Shown here: in pieces, positions 42,698 to 50,858 of the stretch
How the letters are laid out: every line of letters starts with the position of its first letter
How positions within the stretch are numbered: position 1 is the first letter of the stretch
Assembly (NCBI RefSeq): GCF_003387475.1
Contig: NZ_QUNO01000013.1
Location: forward strand, 186,001 to 250,000
Source of the DNA: Kutzneria buriramensis
GTDB taxonomy: Bacteria > Actinomycetota > Actinomycetes > Mycobacteriales > Pseudonocardiaceae
DNA length: 64,000 nt
Reading direction: 5' to 3'
Notes under the pieces: generated by a model
Database searches by the model: none
What the model saw: the letters and a program-made list of their open reading frames with translations, nothing else
Told to the model about the DNA's origin: nothing
Program-made: the position numbers and the translations under genes

Positions 42698-43642
42698 TCA
42701 CGGGCGAACGCGGATGACCGTCTTCCCCTTGACCCGCTCGGTCGGGTTGAGGGCGGCGACGGCATCGTCCAGGGTCGCGGTGGTGCCGATGTTCGTCCGC
42801 AGTCGTCCGTCCCGCACCCACTGGACGATCTCACTCAGTTGGGCGCGGTCGGGCACGACGACGAAGTCGACCGCGAGGCCGTCGGCGGGCCGAGCCTCGG
42901 GCGGCCCGGTGACGGTCACCAGTGTTCCTCCGGCTCGGATCAGGCCCGCGGACCACTTCTGGATTTCTCCGCCGAGGACGTCGAACACCAGATCGACGCC
43001 TCCGACCTCGTCCAACGAGTCGCTCTGAAGGTCGATGAACTCGTGCGCGCCGAAATCGAGCGCGATCTGCCGACCGGCGGCACGTCCGGTGCCGATGACG
43101 TGCGCGCCGGCCTCACGGGCGAGCTGGGCTGCCATTGATCCGACTGCGCCAGCCGCACCATGCACCAGGACGCTCTGCCCCGCCTGGAGGCGGCCGTGTT
43201 CGAACAGACCCTGCCACGCCGTCAAGCCCGACATCACGAGGCCGGCGCCCACCGTGAAGTCGACGTCACCCGGCAGCGGCGCGAGGTTGCGCGCCTCGAC
43301 GACCGTGTACTCCGCCAGCGTGCCGTCGCGAGTCCAGTCCGTGAGGCCGAACACCCGCTGACCCACCGACAGCCCCGTCGTGCCATAGCTGAGCGCGGTG
43401 ACGACTCCCGCCAACTCGTGCCCGGGAATCGACGGCGTCCGATCACGGCCGAGGCGGTCTGTCCAGGTCGAGGGCCATTCCAGCTCATTCCCGGTGAATC
43501 CCGACGCGTGAACCTCTACGACGACATCGCCGTAGCTTGCGCCCGAGAGGCCGGCGAGCCTGGCCGCATCCGGGTCCGGCCGCTCCGACAGCGTCATCCC
43601 GGCTGTCCCGGCGTCCCGGTCCGTCACCACGATCGCCTTCAT
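42698..43642 (-). CDS. NADP-dependent quinone oxidoreductase-like MDR, copy 1
   Basis: 314 residues of the zinc-free medium-chain reductase family: N-terminal MKAIVVTD, GHELAGVV, and cofactor motif LVHGAAGAVGSMAAQLA. No structural zinc cysteines are present, as in quinone oxidoreductases and enoyl reductases. ATG 43642 follows GAGGGATCCAC. It is a tandem duplicate of the gene at 43747: over the last 136 residues only 16 differ. It has a nine-residue insertion near residue 30 (LAGLSGASY) that copy 2 lacks. Confidence 0.85.
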   Translation of the reverse strand: MKAIVVTDRDAGTAGMTLSERPDPDAARLAGLSGASYGDVVVEVHASGFTGNELEWPSTWTDRLGRDRTPSIPGHELAGVVTALSYGTTGLSVGQRVFGLTDWTRDGTLAEYTVVEARNLAPLPGDVDFTVGAGLVMSGLTAWQGLFEHGRLQAGQSVLVHGAAGAVGSMAAQLAREAGAHVIGTGRAAGRQIALDFGAHEFIDLQSDSLDEVGGVDLVFDVLGGEIQKWSAGLIRAGGTLVTVTGPPEARPADGLAVDFVVVPDRAQLSEIVQWVRDGRLRTNIGTTATLDDAVAALNPTERVKGKTVIRVRP

Positions 43643-43746
43643 GTGGATCCCTCGCTGTATCGGTCCGCGCCTGCCCGGCTCTCGAGTCCGGCTCATTTTC
43701 CGTGCTGGCTCGACCAGCTGGCCATACCTCGTTGTTCGCGGAGTCC

Positions 43747-44664
43747 TTATGGACGAACGCGGATGACCGTCTTTCCCTTGACCCGCTCGGTCGGGTTGAA
43801 GGCGGCGACGGCATCGTCCAGGGTCGCGGTGGTGCCGATGAGTGTCCGCAGTCGTCCGTCCCGCACCCGCTGGGCGATCTCACTCAGTTGGGCGCGGTCG
43901 GCCTCGACGACGAAGTCGATCGCCAAGCCGTCGGCGGGCCGAGCCTCCGGCGGGCCGGCGATGGTCACCAGTGTTCCTCCGGCTCGGATCAGGCCCGCGG
44001 ACCGTTTCAGGATCTCTCCGCCGAAAATGTCGAACACCAGATCGACGCCGCCGACCTCGTCCAACGAGTCGCTCTGAAGGTCGACGAACTCGTGCGCGCC
44101 GAAATCGAGCGCGGTCTGCCGGTCGGCGGCACGTCCGGTGCCGATGACGTGCGCGCCGGCCTCGCGGGCGAGCTGCGTCACCACTGAACCGACTCCACCG
44201 GCAGCGCCGTGCACCAGGACGCTCTGCCCCGCCTGGACACGGCCGTGCACGAACAATCCCTGCCACGCGGTCAGGCCCGAGATCGGAAGGCTGGCGCCCA
44301 CCGTGAAGTCGACGTCACCCGGCAGCGGCGCGAGGTTGCGCGCCTCGACGGCCACGTACTCGGCAAGGGTGCCGTCGCGGGTCCAGTCCGTGAGGCCGAA
44401 CACCCGCTGCCCCACCGACAAGCCGGTTGTCCCATAGCCGAGAGCGCTGACCACTCCGGCCAGCTCGTGCCCGGGAATCGACGGCGTCCGGTCACGGCCG
44501 AGACGATCGACCCAGGTCGGGTCCCACTCCAGCTCGCCGGTCGTGAACCCGGACGCATGAACCTCAACCAGCACATCGTTCCCCGCAGCCGCGGGCCGGG
44601 GACGTTCCGCCAGCGTCATCCCGGCCAGTCCCGCGGCCTGATCCGTCACCACGATCGCCTTCAT
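43747..44664 (-). CDS. NADP-dependent quinone oxidoreductase-like MDR, copy 2
   Basis: 305 residues, same family as copy 1, with GHELAGVVSAL and LVHGAAGGVGSVVTQLA. ATG 44664 follows GGGAGGCGCC. It is separated from copy 1 by 103 bp. Upstream, a TGGAC-N6-GTCCA dyad at 44715 and a sequence shared with two other intergenic regions suggest control by the TetR protein at 47307. MocR, the next gene upstream on the same strand, is the alternative regulator. The likely reaction is NADPH-dependent reduction of quinones or enones. Confidence 0.85.
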   Translation of the reverse strand: MKAIVVTDQAAGLAGMTLAERPRPAAAGNDVLVEVHASGFTTGELEWDPTWVDRLGRDRTPSIPGHELAGVVSALGYGTTGLSVGQRVFGLTDWTRDGTLAEYVAVEARNLAPLPGDVDFTVGASLPISGLTAWQGLFVHGRVQAGQSVLVHGAAGGVGSVVTQLAREAGAHVIGTGRAADRQTALDFGAHEFVDLQSDSLDEVGGVDLVFDIFGGEILKRSAGLIRAGGTLVTIAGPPEARPADGLAIDFVVEADRAQLSEIAQRVRDGRLRTLIGTTATLDDAVAAFNPTERVKGKTVIRVRP

Positions 44665-44714
44665 CCGGCGCCTCCCTGTATCCAGTCCTCGCGACCACGC
44701 CCGGGACGGCTCTG

Positions 44715-44730
44715 TGGACCATGGAGTCCA
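44715..44730. promoter_or_regulatory. Putative operator O1, TGGAC-N6-GTCCA
   Basis: Perfect 5-bp arms with a 6-base spacer, 50 bp upstream of the copy 2 oxidoreductase. It matches the same dyad at 48108 exactly and near-matches at 47250 and 47987. All four lie beside TetR, SDR or oxidoreductase genes. Confidence 0.6.
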
Positions 44731-44820
44731 TTCCGACGGACCACGCTAACCCGGTTTCGGCCCGAGATCTGGGTCCACTTGACACCCGCGAACGGGAACC
44801 AGTTCACCGAAGAGTGCGAA
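44731..44820. repeat. Intergenic module copy S1
   Basis: Core CTGGGTCCACTTGACACC (44769-44786) followed by GCGAACGGGAACCA. The same block occurs at 47138-47213 (same orientation) and 48009-48104 (inverted). Its right end covers the last codons and stop of the MocR gene. Confidence 0.75.
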
Positions 44821-46216
44821 CCAGGGCGTCCAACGCACCCGCCCAGGCACTGGGGGACGGCGCGGCGAAGCCGATGGCCACGCCGTCACGGTCCGATGTG
44901 GACTCGGGGTGCCGGAAGAAGTCGAGGGGCTCGACCGTGACCTGTTCGCGCGCCGCGCGGCGCACGAGTTCGGCACCGGTTCGACCGGGCTGGTCGAGCA
45001 CGATGTGCAGTCCGGCGGACATCCCGGTCACGCGCGCGGTCGGCGCGTGCCGGCCGATCGTCTCGACCAGCTGCTGACGTCGCCGGCGGTACTGCGCACG
45101 CATCGCGCGGATGTGCCGGTCGTACGCGCCCGACTCGATGAACTCGGTCATCGCCAACTGGTTGACGAACCCTACGGTCTCCTCGGTTTCCCCCTTCTGC
45201 TCGGCGACCGCGCCGACCAGGCGGTCCGGCAGGACGAGCCAGCCCAGGCGCAGTCCCGGCGCCAGCGACTTGCTCGCGGTGCCCAGGTAGATCACGTGAT
45301 CGTGATCCAGACCCTGCAACGCGCCCACCGGCGACCGGTCGTAGCGAAACTCGCCGTCGTAGTCGTCCTCGATGATCAACGCACCCCGCCGCCGCGCCCA
45401 GTCCACGACCGCCGCCCGCCGGTCGGAGTGCAGCGCCACGCCCAACGGGAACTGGTGTGACGGCGTGAGCAGCACCGCGCCCGGACTCGGCGCCTGGTCG
45501 AGCGCCGAGAGGTCCGCGCCGTCGGAGTCGACCGGGAGCGAGACGGTGTCGATCCCGGCTTTCACCAACGCCTCGCGCTGGGTCGGCAGACCGAACTCCT
45601 CGACCGCCACCGTCGTGGCGCCGGCCTTCGCCAGCGCGGCGGCGACGAGCCGCAAACCCTCCGCGGCCCCGCTGCACACGACGACGCTGTCCGCTCGCAC
45701 ACGCAGTCCCCGGGCGCGAGCCAGGTAGCGGGCGACGGCCTCACGCAGTTCACTCCGGCCGTGCGGATCGGTGTACCCGAACGCTTCGAACGGCGCCGTG
45801 CTCACCGTCCGCTTCACCGCCCGAATCCACTCGTCCCGCGGGAACGACGACAGATCCGGCTGCCCGGGCCGCAGATTGTGCACCAGCTGCGGGCGTGCGA
45901 CCGGCGGCCGCGGCCGTTCCCGTTCGGCCACGGGCTCCGGCGAACGCTGCGCCACCTCCGTGCCGGAACCGTGCACCCCGGTCAGCCATCCTTCGCTGAT
46001 CAGCTCCGAGTACACACGGACGACCGTGTTCCGGCCCAGCCCGAGATCGGCGGCCAGCACACGACTCGAGGGCAGCCTCGTCCCCGGCGCCAGCCGGCCG
46101 GTGCGGATCGCCTCGCGGAACGCATCCATGAGCCCCGCTCGCACATTGCGGCCGATATGGCCCAGATGCAGGTCGAGGCCGGACGTCCGAGTACCGCCAG
46201 CCGCTTGCTCGGTCAT
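44804..46216 (-). CDS. MocR/PdxR-type GntR regulator
   Basis: 470 residues: an N-terminal GntR winged helix (about 22-90, RLPSSRVLAADLGLGRNTVV) joined by a linker to a fold-type I aminotransferase-like domain (about 115-465) with PLP lysine K316 in GTASKSLAPGLRLGW and IIEDDYDGEFRY. MocR regulators sense PLP or amino compounds; typical targets are PLP synthesis or amine metabolism genes. ATG 46216 begins at the conserved domain, though no clear ribosome binding site precedes it. Its 3' end is part of the repeated intergenic module. Confidence 0.9.
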   Translation of the reverse strand: MTEQAAGGTRTSGLDLHLGHIGRNVRAGLMDAFREAIRTGRLAPGTRLPSSRVLAADLGLGRNTVVRVYSELISEGWLTGVHGSGTEVAQRSPEPVAERERPRPPVARPQLVHNLRPGQPDLSSFPRDEWIRAVKRTVSTAPFEAFGYTDPHGRSELREAVARYLARARGLRVRADSVVVCSGAAEGLRLVAAALAKAGATTVAVEEFGLPTQREALVKAGIDTVSLPVDSDGADLSALDQAPSPGAVLLTPSHQFPLGVALHSDRRAAVVDWARRRGALIIEDDYDGEFRYDRSPVGALQGLDHDHVIYLGTASKSLAPGLRLGWLVLPDRLVGAVAEQKGETEETVGFVNQLAMTEFIESGAYDRHIRAMRAQYRRRRQQLVETIGRHAPTARVTGMSAGLHIVLDQPGRTGAELVRRAAREQVTVEPLDFFRHPESTSDRDGVAIGFAAPSPSAWAGALDALVRTLR

Positions 46217-46266
46217 GTCGGACAACGATACGGACCGGTCGCGCAACTGTGCCGTCGGCACAGGAC

Positions 46267-46716
46267 TCACGAGTGAGGATCGTTGGCTTGGAGCGGGTCT
46301 CCGGTGTTGGAGACATAGACGACCAACAGCTTGGCCCGTTCGGTCGGGCTGGGATTCGCGGCGACGACGTGGTGGGCGCCCGGCTGTTCGAACCAGTTCT
46401 CGCCTTGGTGGTACGTGGTCGCGGGCTTGTCGTCGACCTGGCTTCGCACAGCGCCTTGCAGCACGTAGGCGTACACGAAAGCCTGACCGTGCCGGTGCGG
46501 CGGCGCAGCCGCACCTGGCGGGAAGTCCACGATCTGCGAGGTGAACGTCTTGCCCTCAGCGTTCGGAAGCGCTTGCTGGAGCAGGACACTCACCTGGGGC
46601 GGCGACGAGGTGGCCGTGCTCGCCGCGGGCATGCTCTCGTTGGCAGAGCCACAGGCTGTTGCGCCGGCCAGCGCGGCAATGGCCAGAAGACGACCGACGA
46701 TGTGCGATGGAACCAT
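46267..46716 (-). CDS. Cupin-domain lipoprotein
   Basis: 149 residues with a lipoprotein signal peptide (AIAALAGATAC, lipobox cysteine at about residue 22) and a single cupin-2 barrel: PPHRHGQAFVYAYVLQG (metal-binding HxH and following strand) and GENWFEQPGAHHVVAAN. An exported cupin of this type could bind a metal or small ligand. ATG 46716 follows GTGGGAG. It lies downstream of the DoxX remnant on the same strand, suggesting a former DoxX-cupin operon. Confidence 0.8.
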   Translation of the reverse strand: MVPSHIVGRLLAIAALAGATACGSANESMPAASTATSSPPQVSVLLQQALPNAEGKTFTSQIVDFPPGAAAPPHRHGQAFVYAYVLQGAVRSQVDDKPATTYHQGENWFEQPGAHHVVAANPSPTERAKLLVVYVSNTGDPLQANDPHS

Positions 46717-46779
46717 GAGTGCTCCCACTTGCGGTCTGTTGACGAGGTGGATTCGGCGTTGCTCGACCTGATCGTTTGC

Positions 46780-47042
46780 TCACTGTCGACAGTTCGGTCG
46801 ACGCAGAGGGCGAACGTGTCCACGGGCACGAGAGCCAGCGACGAAGACGCCCCACACGACCGACGCGATGTGCGGCGGGCCCCAGCAGCCGAACCGATCG
46901 GCGACGGCCGAGAGGAACCCAGCGCCAACGCCAGGAGCGCAAGCCCGGTCGCGACCGACCACACACGCTCCCGCAGGGCGACGGCCGTCAAGGACAGCTC
47001 CCTCGAGCGTCCCCCTTCCCCGCCAGCCATTGGCCCGCACAA
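46780..47042 (-). pseudogene. DoxX-family membrane protein, frameshifted remnant
   Basis: The frame from 47042 encodes RERVWSVATGLALLALALG. A one-base shift then continues as FLSAVADRFGCWGPPHIASV and VVWGVFVAG, which is the signature region of DoxX-like quinone-associated membrane proteins (GFLSAVADRFGLWGPP). The reading ends soon after, so the remaining helices are lost. The module S2 and a degenerate half operator (TGGAC at 47069) lie upstream, so it was probably part of the same regulon. Confidence 0.65.
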
Positions 47043-47137
47043 CCATCAGATCTCCCCTGGTAGACGCCTGGACGGGCGCGTTGCGCTCCGTGCCGAGTCG
47101 ACGCGGCCGGCAACCGACGCGGCTCCGAAACTAGTCC

Positions 47138-47213
47138 GTTTTCGGCTCGGAACCTGGGTCCACTTGGCATCCGGGTACGGGAACCAATCGCGCGGGCGAA
47201 CTCAGCGAAGAGC
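47138..47213. repeat. Intergenic module copy S2
   Basis: Core CTGGGTCCACTTGGCATCC (47154-47172) followed by GGGTACGGGAACCA. Over the 33-base block from CTGGG to ACCA it differs from copy S3 at two positions and from S1 at four. Located between the DoxX remnant and the TetR gene. Confidence 0.75.
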
Positions 47214-47249
47214 GCTGCCCGAGGAGGACGCGCGGTCCGATGGCCGAAC

Positions 47250-47265
47250 AGGACCGTGCAGTCCA
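47250..47265. promoter_or_regulatory. Putative operator O2, AGGAC-N6-GTCCA
   Basis: One mismatch from the TGGAC-N6-GTCCA dyad, ending 41 bp before the TetR start. This position suits autoregulation. Confidence 0.5.
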
Positions 47266-47306
47266 ATGCGGCAGCGGCTGTGATCAAATGGGGTAGCTTG
47301 AGACCC

Positions 47307-47936
47307 GTGAGCACGCCGGAGGACGCACAGCCGGCGCGGAGGCTGACGCCACGTGGCGCCGCCACCCGCGCGCGCATCGTGGCGGCTGCTGTCGAGCTGA
47401 TGTACGTGAAGGGCGTGAACGCGACCACGCTGGACGACGTCCGGGCCGCGAGCAATACCAGCAAGTCCCAGCTCTACAACCACTTCCCGGACAGGGAGGA
47501 ACTGGTCCGGGCCGTCGTCGCCGCGCGTGCCGCGCAGGTCCTCGAGCGTGAACGCGGCTACCTTCAGCGCCTGAAGTCGTTCCGCGGTCTGGTCCGCTGG
47601 CGCGACGCGCTGGTGCAGCGAAACGCTTTGCAGAACGGCGCTTACGGCTGCGGGCTGGGCTCAATGGCCAGCGAGCTGGCGGACCAGGACGACCAGGCCC
47701 GCGCCACGCTCGCCGAGTCGTTCATGGAATGGGAAGGGCTGCTCGCCGCCGGCCTGCGGCGGATGCGGGAGAGCGGGACGCTCAGGCCGGACGCCGACCC
47801 GGCCAAGCTTGCCACGGGTCTGATGGCGGCCTTGCAAGGTGGGTACCTCCTCGCCGAGACCGCACACGACATCAAGCCCATGGAAATCGCCCTCGACATG
47901 GCGCTTGACCACGTGAAGTCGCTCCTCACGGCGTGA
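47307..47936 (+). CDS. TetR-family transcriptional regulator
   Basis: 209 residues. The N-terminal TetR domain runs from about 12 to 65 (RGAATRARIVAAAVELMYVKG, then TTLDDVRAASNTSKSQLYNHFPDREEL), with the recognition helix at SKSQLYNHF. The C-terminal ligand domain ends LALDMALDHVKSLL-like. GTG 47307 puts the HTH near the N-terminus. Dyads O2 upstream and O3/O4 downstream suggest it controls itself, the SDR and the oxidoreductase genes. TetR regulators of this LmrA/YxaF-like group respond to flavonoids or other small aromatics, but the ligand here is unknown. Confidence 0.85.
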   Translation: MSTPEDAQPARRLTPRGAATRARIVAAAVELMYVKGVNATTLDDVRAASNTSKSQLYNHFPDREELVRAVVAARAAQVLERERGYLQRLKSFRGLVRWRDALVQRNALQNGAYGCGLGSMASELADQDDQARATLAESFMEWEGLLAAGLRRMRESGTLRPDADPAKLATGLMAALQGGYLLAETAHDIKPMEIALDMALDHVKSLLTA

Positions 47937-47986
47937 CGGCATGGGTCCGGACGCGGCCGGGCGGCGATGTCCAGGGCAGCGATTAT

Positions 47987-48002
47987 TGGACTAAATAGTC
48001 CC
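47987..48002. promoter_or_regulatory. Putative operator O3, TGGAC-N6-GTCCC
   Basis: The dyad extends outward as ATTGGACTA / TAGTCCCAAT with AA between. It has an A/T-rich centre unlike the surrounding DNA. It lies 50 bp after the TetR stop, in the region upstream of the SDR. Confidence 0.55.
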
Positions 48003-48008
48003 AATAGC

Positions 48009-48104
48009 GTTCGCAGTCTTCGGTGAACGCACCCACCCGAGTGGTTCCCGTTCCTGGATGCCAAGTGGACCCAGAATCCGAGCCGAAGCCGGTTAGCCTG
48101 AACC
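48009..48104. repeat. Intergenic module copy S3 (inverted)
   Basis: Reverse-complement copy of S1/S2. It includes TTCGCAGTCTTCGGTGA, which resembles the last codons of the MocR gene, so the copied segment seems to have included a MocR 3' end. TAGCCT at 48094-48099 could serve as a -10 element for the SDR. Confidence 0.75.
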
Positions 48105-48107
48105 AAC

Positions 48108-48123
48108 TGGACTGACGCGTCCA
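48108..48123. promoter_or_regulatory. Putative operator O4, TGGAC-N6-GTCCA
   Basis: Perfect arms, extended by one further pair (CTGGAC/GTCCAG). It lies just downstream of the possible -10 in S3 and 138 bp before the SDR start, as a repressor site would. Confidence 0.6.
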
Positions 48124-48261
48124 GAGACGTCTGGCGTGACGTCGACCGGAAGGCCTCGGCGGTCAGCGACCGCCGGCAAGTTCCCCTTGCCACTGGCCAG
48201 GAATCGACGCGACGCCACTGAGCTGTCCGATCAAGGCGACAACCCCAGTGGAGTGATCACC

Positions 48262-49008
48262 ATGTCGGCACGTACAGCCCTGATCACCGGCGGTACCAGC
48301 GGGATCGGGAAGGCGACCGCCGAGATTCTGCACAACCGCGGTTACCGCGTCGCTGTCACCGGACAACGTCCGGAGAACGTCGCTCGGGCGCGGGCGGAAC
48401 TGCCCGAAGATGTCCTGGTCCTGGCGGCTGACGCGCGCTCGCTCGCTGACACCGACCAGGTCGTGTCCGAAGTCGGAGCACGATTCGGAAGTCTGACGAC
48501 GCTGTTCCTGAACGCCGGCGTCAGCCGTCCGATGAGGCTCGACACCTGCGACGAAGCCGCTTACGACGAGGTGTTCGCCGTCAACACCAAAGGGCAGTTC
48601 TTCACGCTGGTCAAGGCGCTGCCGCTGCTGGCCGACGGCGCTTCGGTCATTGTCACCGTGGGTATCGGAGCGACGCGTAGCCTGACCGGCAACAGCGTCA
48701 CGGCCGGGTCACACGGCGCGTTGCTGGCCATGATCCCAACACTTGCCCTCGAACTCGCTCCCCGCCGCATCCGAGTCAACGCGGTCAGCCCGGGATTCAC
48801 CGACACGCCCATGACGCGGACCTCGCTCCGCACGGTTTCCGATGACGTCGCGGCGACGATGGCGGCCATGGCGGAGAGGAACCCGTTCGGCCGCCTCGGC
48901 GTGCCTGCGGACATCGCCGGGACGGTCGCGTTCCTGGCTTCGGACGATGCCGCGTACGTCACGGGGCAAGAGATCGTGGTTTCCGGGGGCGCCGGGCTGG
49001 CCATCTGA
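48262..49008 (+). CDS. SDR-family protein lacking the catalytic Tyr/Lys
   Basis: 248 residues with a good cofactor motif GGTSGIG (10-16), LNAG (83-86) and the C-terminal YVTGQEIVVSGG. The expected catalytic YxxxK is T147...H151 and the serine position is glycine-like (VTVGIGAT), so normal SDR catalysis is unlikely. Similar variants exist in actinobacteria beside TetR genes. GGAGTG upstream supports ATG 48262; an in-frame GTG at 48136 would add 42 residues of poor quality. Located behind module S3 and dyads O3/O4, so TetR control is likely. Confidence 0.8.
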   Translation: MSARTALITGGTSGIGKATAEILHNRGYRVAVTGQRPENVARARAELPEDVLVLAADARSLADTDQVVSEVGARFGSLTTLFLNAGVSRPMRLDTCDEAAYDEVFAVNTKGQFFTLVKALPLLADGASVIVTVGIGATRSLTGNSVTAGSHGALLAMIPTLALELAPRRIRVNAVSPGFTDTPMTRTSLRTVSDDVAATMAAMAERNPFGRLGVPADIAGTVAFLASDDAAYVTGQEIVVSGGAGLAI

Positions 49009-49164
49009 CCACACACGACATGGTCAATTCTCGACGGCCGGCGTGGCGTCACGCTGCCCGAGTGCACGTCCGCCGCAATGCCGGCACCGCCACAGCACGG
49101 TCGGGTGTGGTCCAGCGCGTGGGCGATGCTGACTGCCGGCACGGCAGCGCCGAGAATTCGGCCG

Positions 49165-49560
49165 TCAGCGTGCCGGCCAGCGAGCGGCCGCCGCTATGTT
49201 CGCCACGATGGTGATGACGCCGTCGAGCGCGGCGACCTGGATCGGACGCCACACACGCTGGTTGTCCCCGACCACCACACACAGACGGCTGCCCAACGCG
49301 GCGCAGAGTTGATCATGTTCGACCAGAATCGCCAGTCCTACCGAGCCGAGGAAGGTGACTTGGCTCAGGTCGAGCACTACTACTGCGGGTGGAGCGGCTA
49401 CGGCCACGGCTTCGGCGGCACGCAACTGCTCGGCCGCGTGCTCGGCGGTGGCCAGGTCGATCTCACCGACCAGGCGGACCACCACAGCCGTGTCCATGTC
49501 ACCGTCGTGCATACGCGCGGCAGCGGCGTCGGCGTCCGAAAGACCTTCAGAGTCGGTCAC
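49165..49560 (-). CDS. STAS-domain anti-sigma factor antagonist
   Basis: 131 residues with strand VVVRLVGEIDLATA and the phospho-serine motif FLGSVGLAIL. A short acidic N-terminal extension precedes the domain. GTG 49560 follows GGGAGG. It belongs to the same class as the STAS protein at 14916 but is a separate locus. It stands 27 bp downstream of the DUF1345 gene on the same strand. Confidence 0.85.
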   Translation of the reverse strand: MTDSEGLSDADAAAARMHDGDMDTAVVVRLVGEIDLATAEHAAEQLRAAEAVAVAAPPAVVVLDLSQVTFLGSVGLAILVEHDQLCAALGSRLCVVVGDNQRVWRPIQVAALDGVITIVANIAAAARWPAR

Positions 49561-49587
49561 CGAAAGTCCTCCCTTGTGAACGCAGGG

Positions 49588-50235
49588 CTACTTGCCGAGC
49601 CCCGCCACGAGATTGATCACCGTGGCGATGATGACCGCGCCGAACAGGTAGGACAACAGCGCGTGACGCAGCGCGGTCCGACGGATCTCCCTGGTGGTCA
49701 GATCGGTGTCCGACACCTGGAAGGTCATGCCGATGGTGAACGCCAGGTACGCGAAATCACCGTACGAGGGCGGTTCGTCCTCGTTGAAGTCGACCCCACC
49801 CGCCGTGTCGCTGTAGTACAGACGCGCATACCTGGTCGTGAACACAGTGTGCACGGCAGCCCAAGCCACGCCCACCGCGCCGATGCTGACCAACGCCTGC
49901 ACGGTCTCCGCCCCGGCACCCCCACCACCGGCCGACAGCAAAGCCCCCACGGCCACCAAGCTCGCCACCGCCGCCGCGAGCACCACCACATTGGCCACTG
50001 CCCGCCCCGGATCTTCACGCACCGCATGAGACTTGGTGCGCTCGGCCGACATCGGCCAGATGATCACCCACAGCCACAGCACGAACGTCCCCGCACCCGC
50101 GAGCCATCCGACGAGAAGGCCGTACCGCCACCCGGCGAACACCGTGCAGACCACGCCGACAATCGCCCCGAGCACGACCGAGGCGAGCGTTCGTATCCCA
50201 GCCGGCACATCGCTCCCACGTGGACCAGTCCGCAT
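49588..50235 (-). CDS. DUF1345 membrane protein
   Basis: 215 residues with five hydrophobic segments and the family motif DFAYLAFTIGMTFQVSDTDL near the C-terminus, followed by RRTALRHALLSYLFGAVIIA. DUF1345 proteins have no assigned function. ATG 50235 is preceded by GGGAGG. It may be co-transcribed with the STAS gene. Confidence 0.85.
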   Translation of the reverse strand: MRTGPRGSDVPAGIRTLASVVLGAIVGVVCTVFAGWRYGLLVGWLAGAGTFVLWLWVIIWPMSAERTKSHAVREDPGRAVANVVVLAAAVASLVAVGALLSAGGGGAGAETVQALVSIGAVGVAWAAVHTVFTTRYARLYYSDTAGGVDFNEDEPPSYGDFAYLAFTIGMTFQVSDTDLTTREIRRTALRHALLSYLFGAVIIATVINLVAGLGK

Positions 50236-50537
50236 CTGGCCTCCCGTCTCTGATGGGCACGCCGACGTCCGCACGAAGCACCGGCCCAGTGCGAGGCCGG
50301 AACTACACCCGCCCAGGGTTCCCACCATCGCTGGCAGTGAAACTGCCGGAGCGACTTCGGACGTCACTCGGCGGAAGGTGCTGTGAACCGCCGGCCACCG
50401 GTTCAGCATGATCAAGCACGGGTTGCTGGTTGAGCCAGTCTCATGTTCTGACCGTCGACCTGTCGGGCCTGCGGATTCGCCGACAGGTCGAACGGGCACT
50501 CTCCCGGCGTGGAGAACCGTGCGGCGCAGGAGGAGAC
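50236..50537. other. Intergenic region, 302 bp
   Basis: This holds the divergent starts of DUF1345 and the holin-like gene. A dyad CGACCTGTCGG...CCGACAGGTCG is readable near 50456-50488 with several mismatches outside. No gene or other signal was recognised. Confidence 0.3.
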
Positions 50538-50858
50538 ATGCCGGATGACGAACTGCCGCTGGCAAAACGCTTGATCCCATGGGCGTCGGCGCTGGTGCGG
50601 GCGGAGGTCGCCAGAAGGAAGGCCACGGCGCAGATAACGGAGGTGGGCGTCGGTGTCGTGGGCTGCGCTGCAGCGCTCGGCCTGAGCGCGCTGATCACCT
50701 ATGCCGCGATGACGCTCGTTCAGCTCCTGGCGCCGTGTGTCGCCGTCTTGGTGGTCGCGATGGTGGTGCCGCTGAAGAAGGCGGATCAGCCGGTTGAGAC
50801 CTCGGTGGGCGAAGGTGATGCCCGGGCAGGCGCCGGTGCCTCAGCAGGCGCGGCTTGA
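50538..50858 (+). CDS. Holin-like DUF1469 small membrane protein
   Basis: 106 residues: an N-terminal amphipathic helix ([19 protein letters not shown]), as in Phage_holin_3_6/DUF1469 proteins, then two hydrophobic helices ([20 protein letters not shown] and [14 protein letters not shown]). The C-terminal tail ([15 protein letters not shown]...) is read antisense through a phosphoketolase fragment, so the native 3' end was probably lost by rearrangement. AGGAGGAGAC precedes ATG. These proteins are chromosomal in actinobacteria and not evidence of a prophage. Confidence 0.65.
   Translation: MPDDELPLAKRLIPWASALVRAEVARRKATAQITEVGVGVVGCAAALGLSALITYAAMTLVQLLAPCVAVLVVAMVVPLKKADQPVETSVGEGDARAGAGASAGAA

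Noticed and set aside
46717-47306. A possible intact regulatory RNA between cupin and TetR
   Set aside because: The region is explained by the DoxX remnant, module S2 and operator O2; no conserved hairpin pattern of a known RNA family was seen.
48136-48261. In-frame GTG that would extend the SDR by 42 residues
   Set aside because: The extension is low in hydrophobic pattern and lies next to operator O4; a good ribosome binding site precedes ATG 48262 and the family starts there.
50538-50858. Holin-like gene as evidence of a prophage
   Set aside because: DUF1469 proteins are ordinary chromosomal membrane proteins in actinobacteria, and no endolysin, capsid, integrase or other phage gene is nearby.
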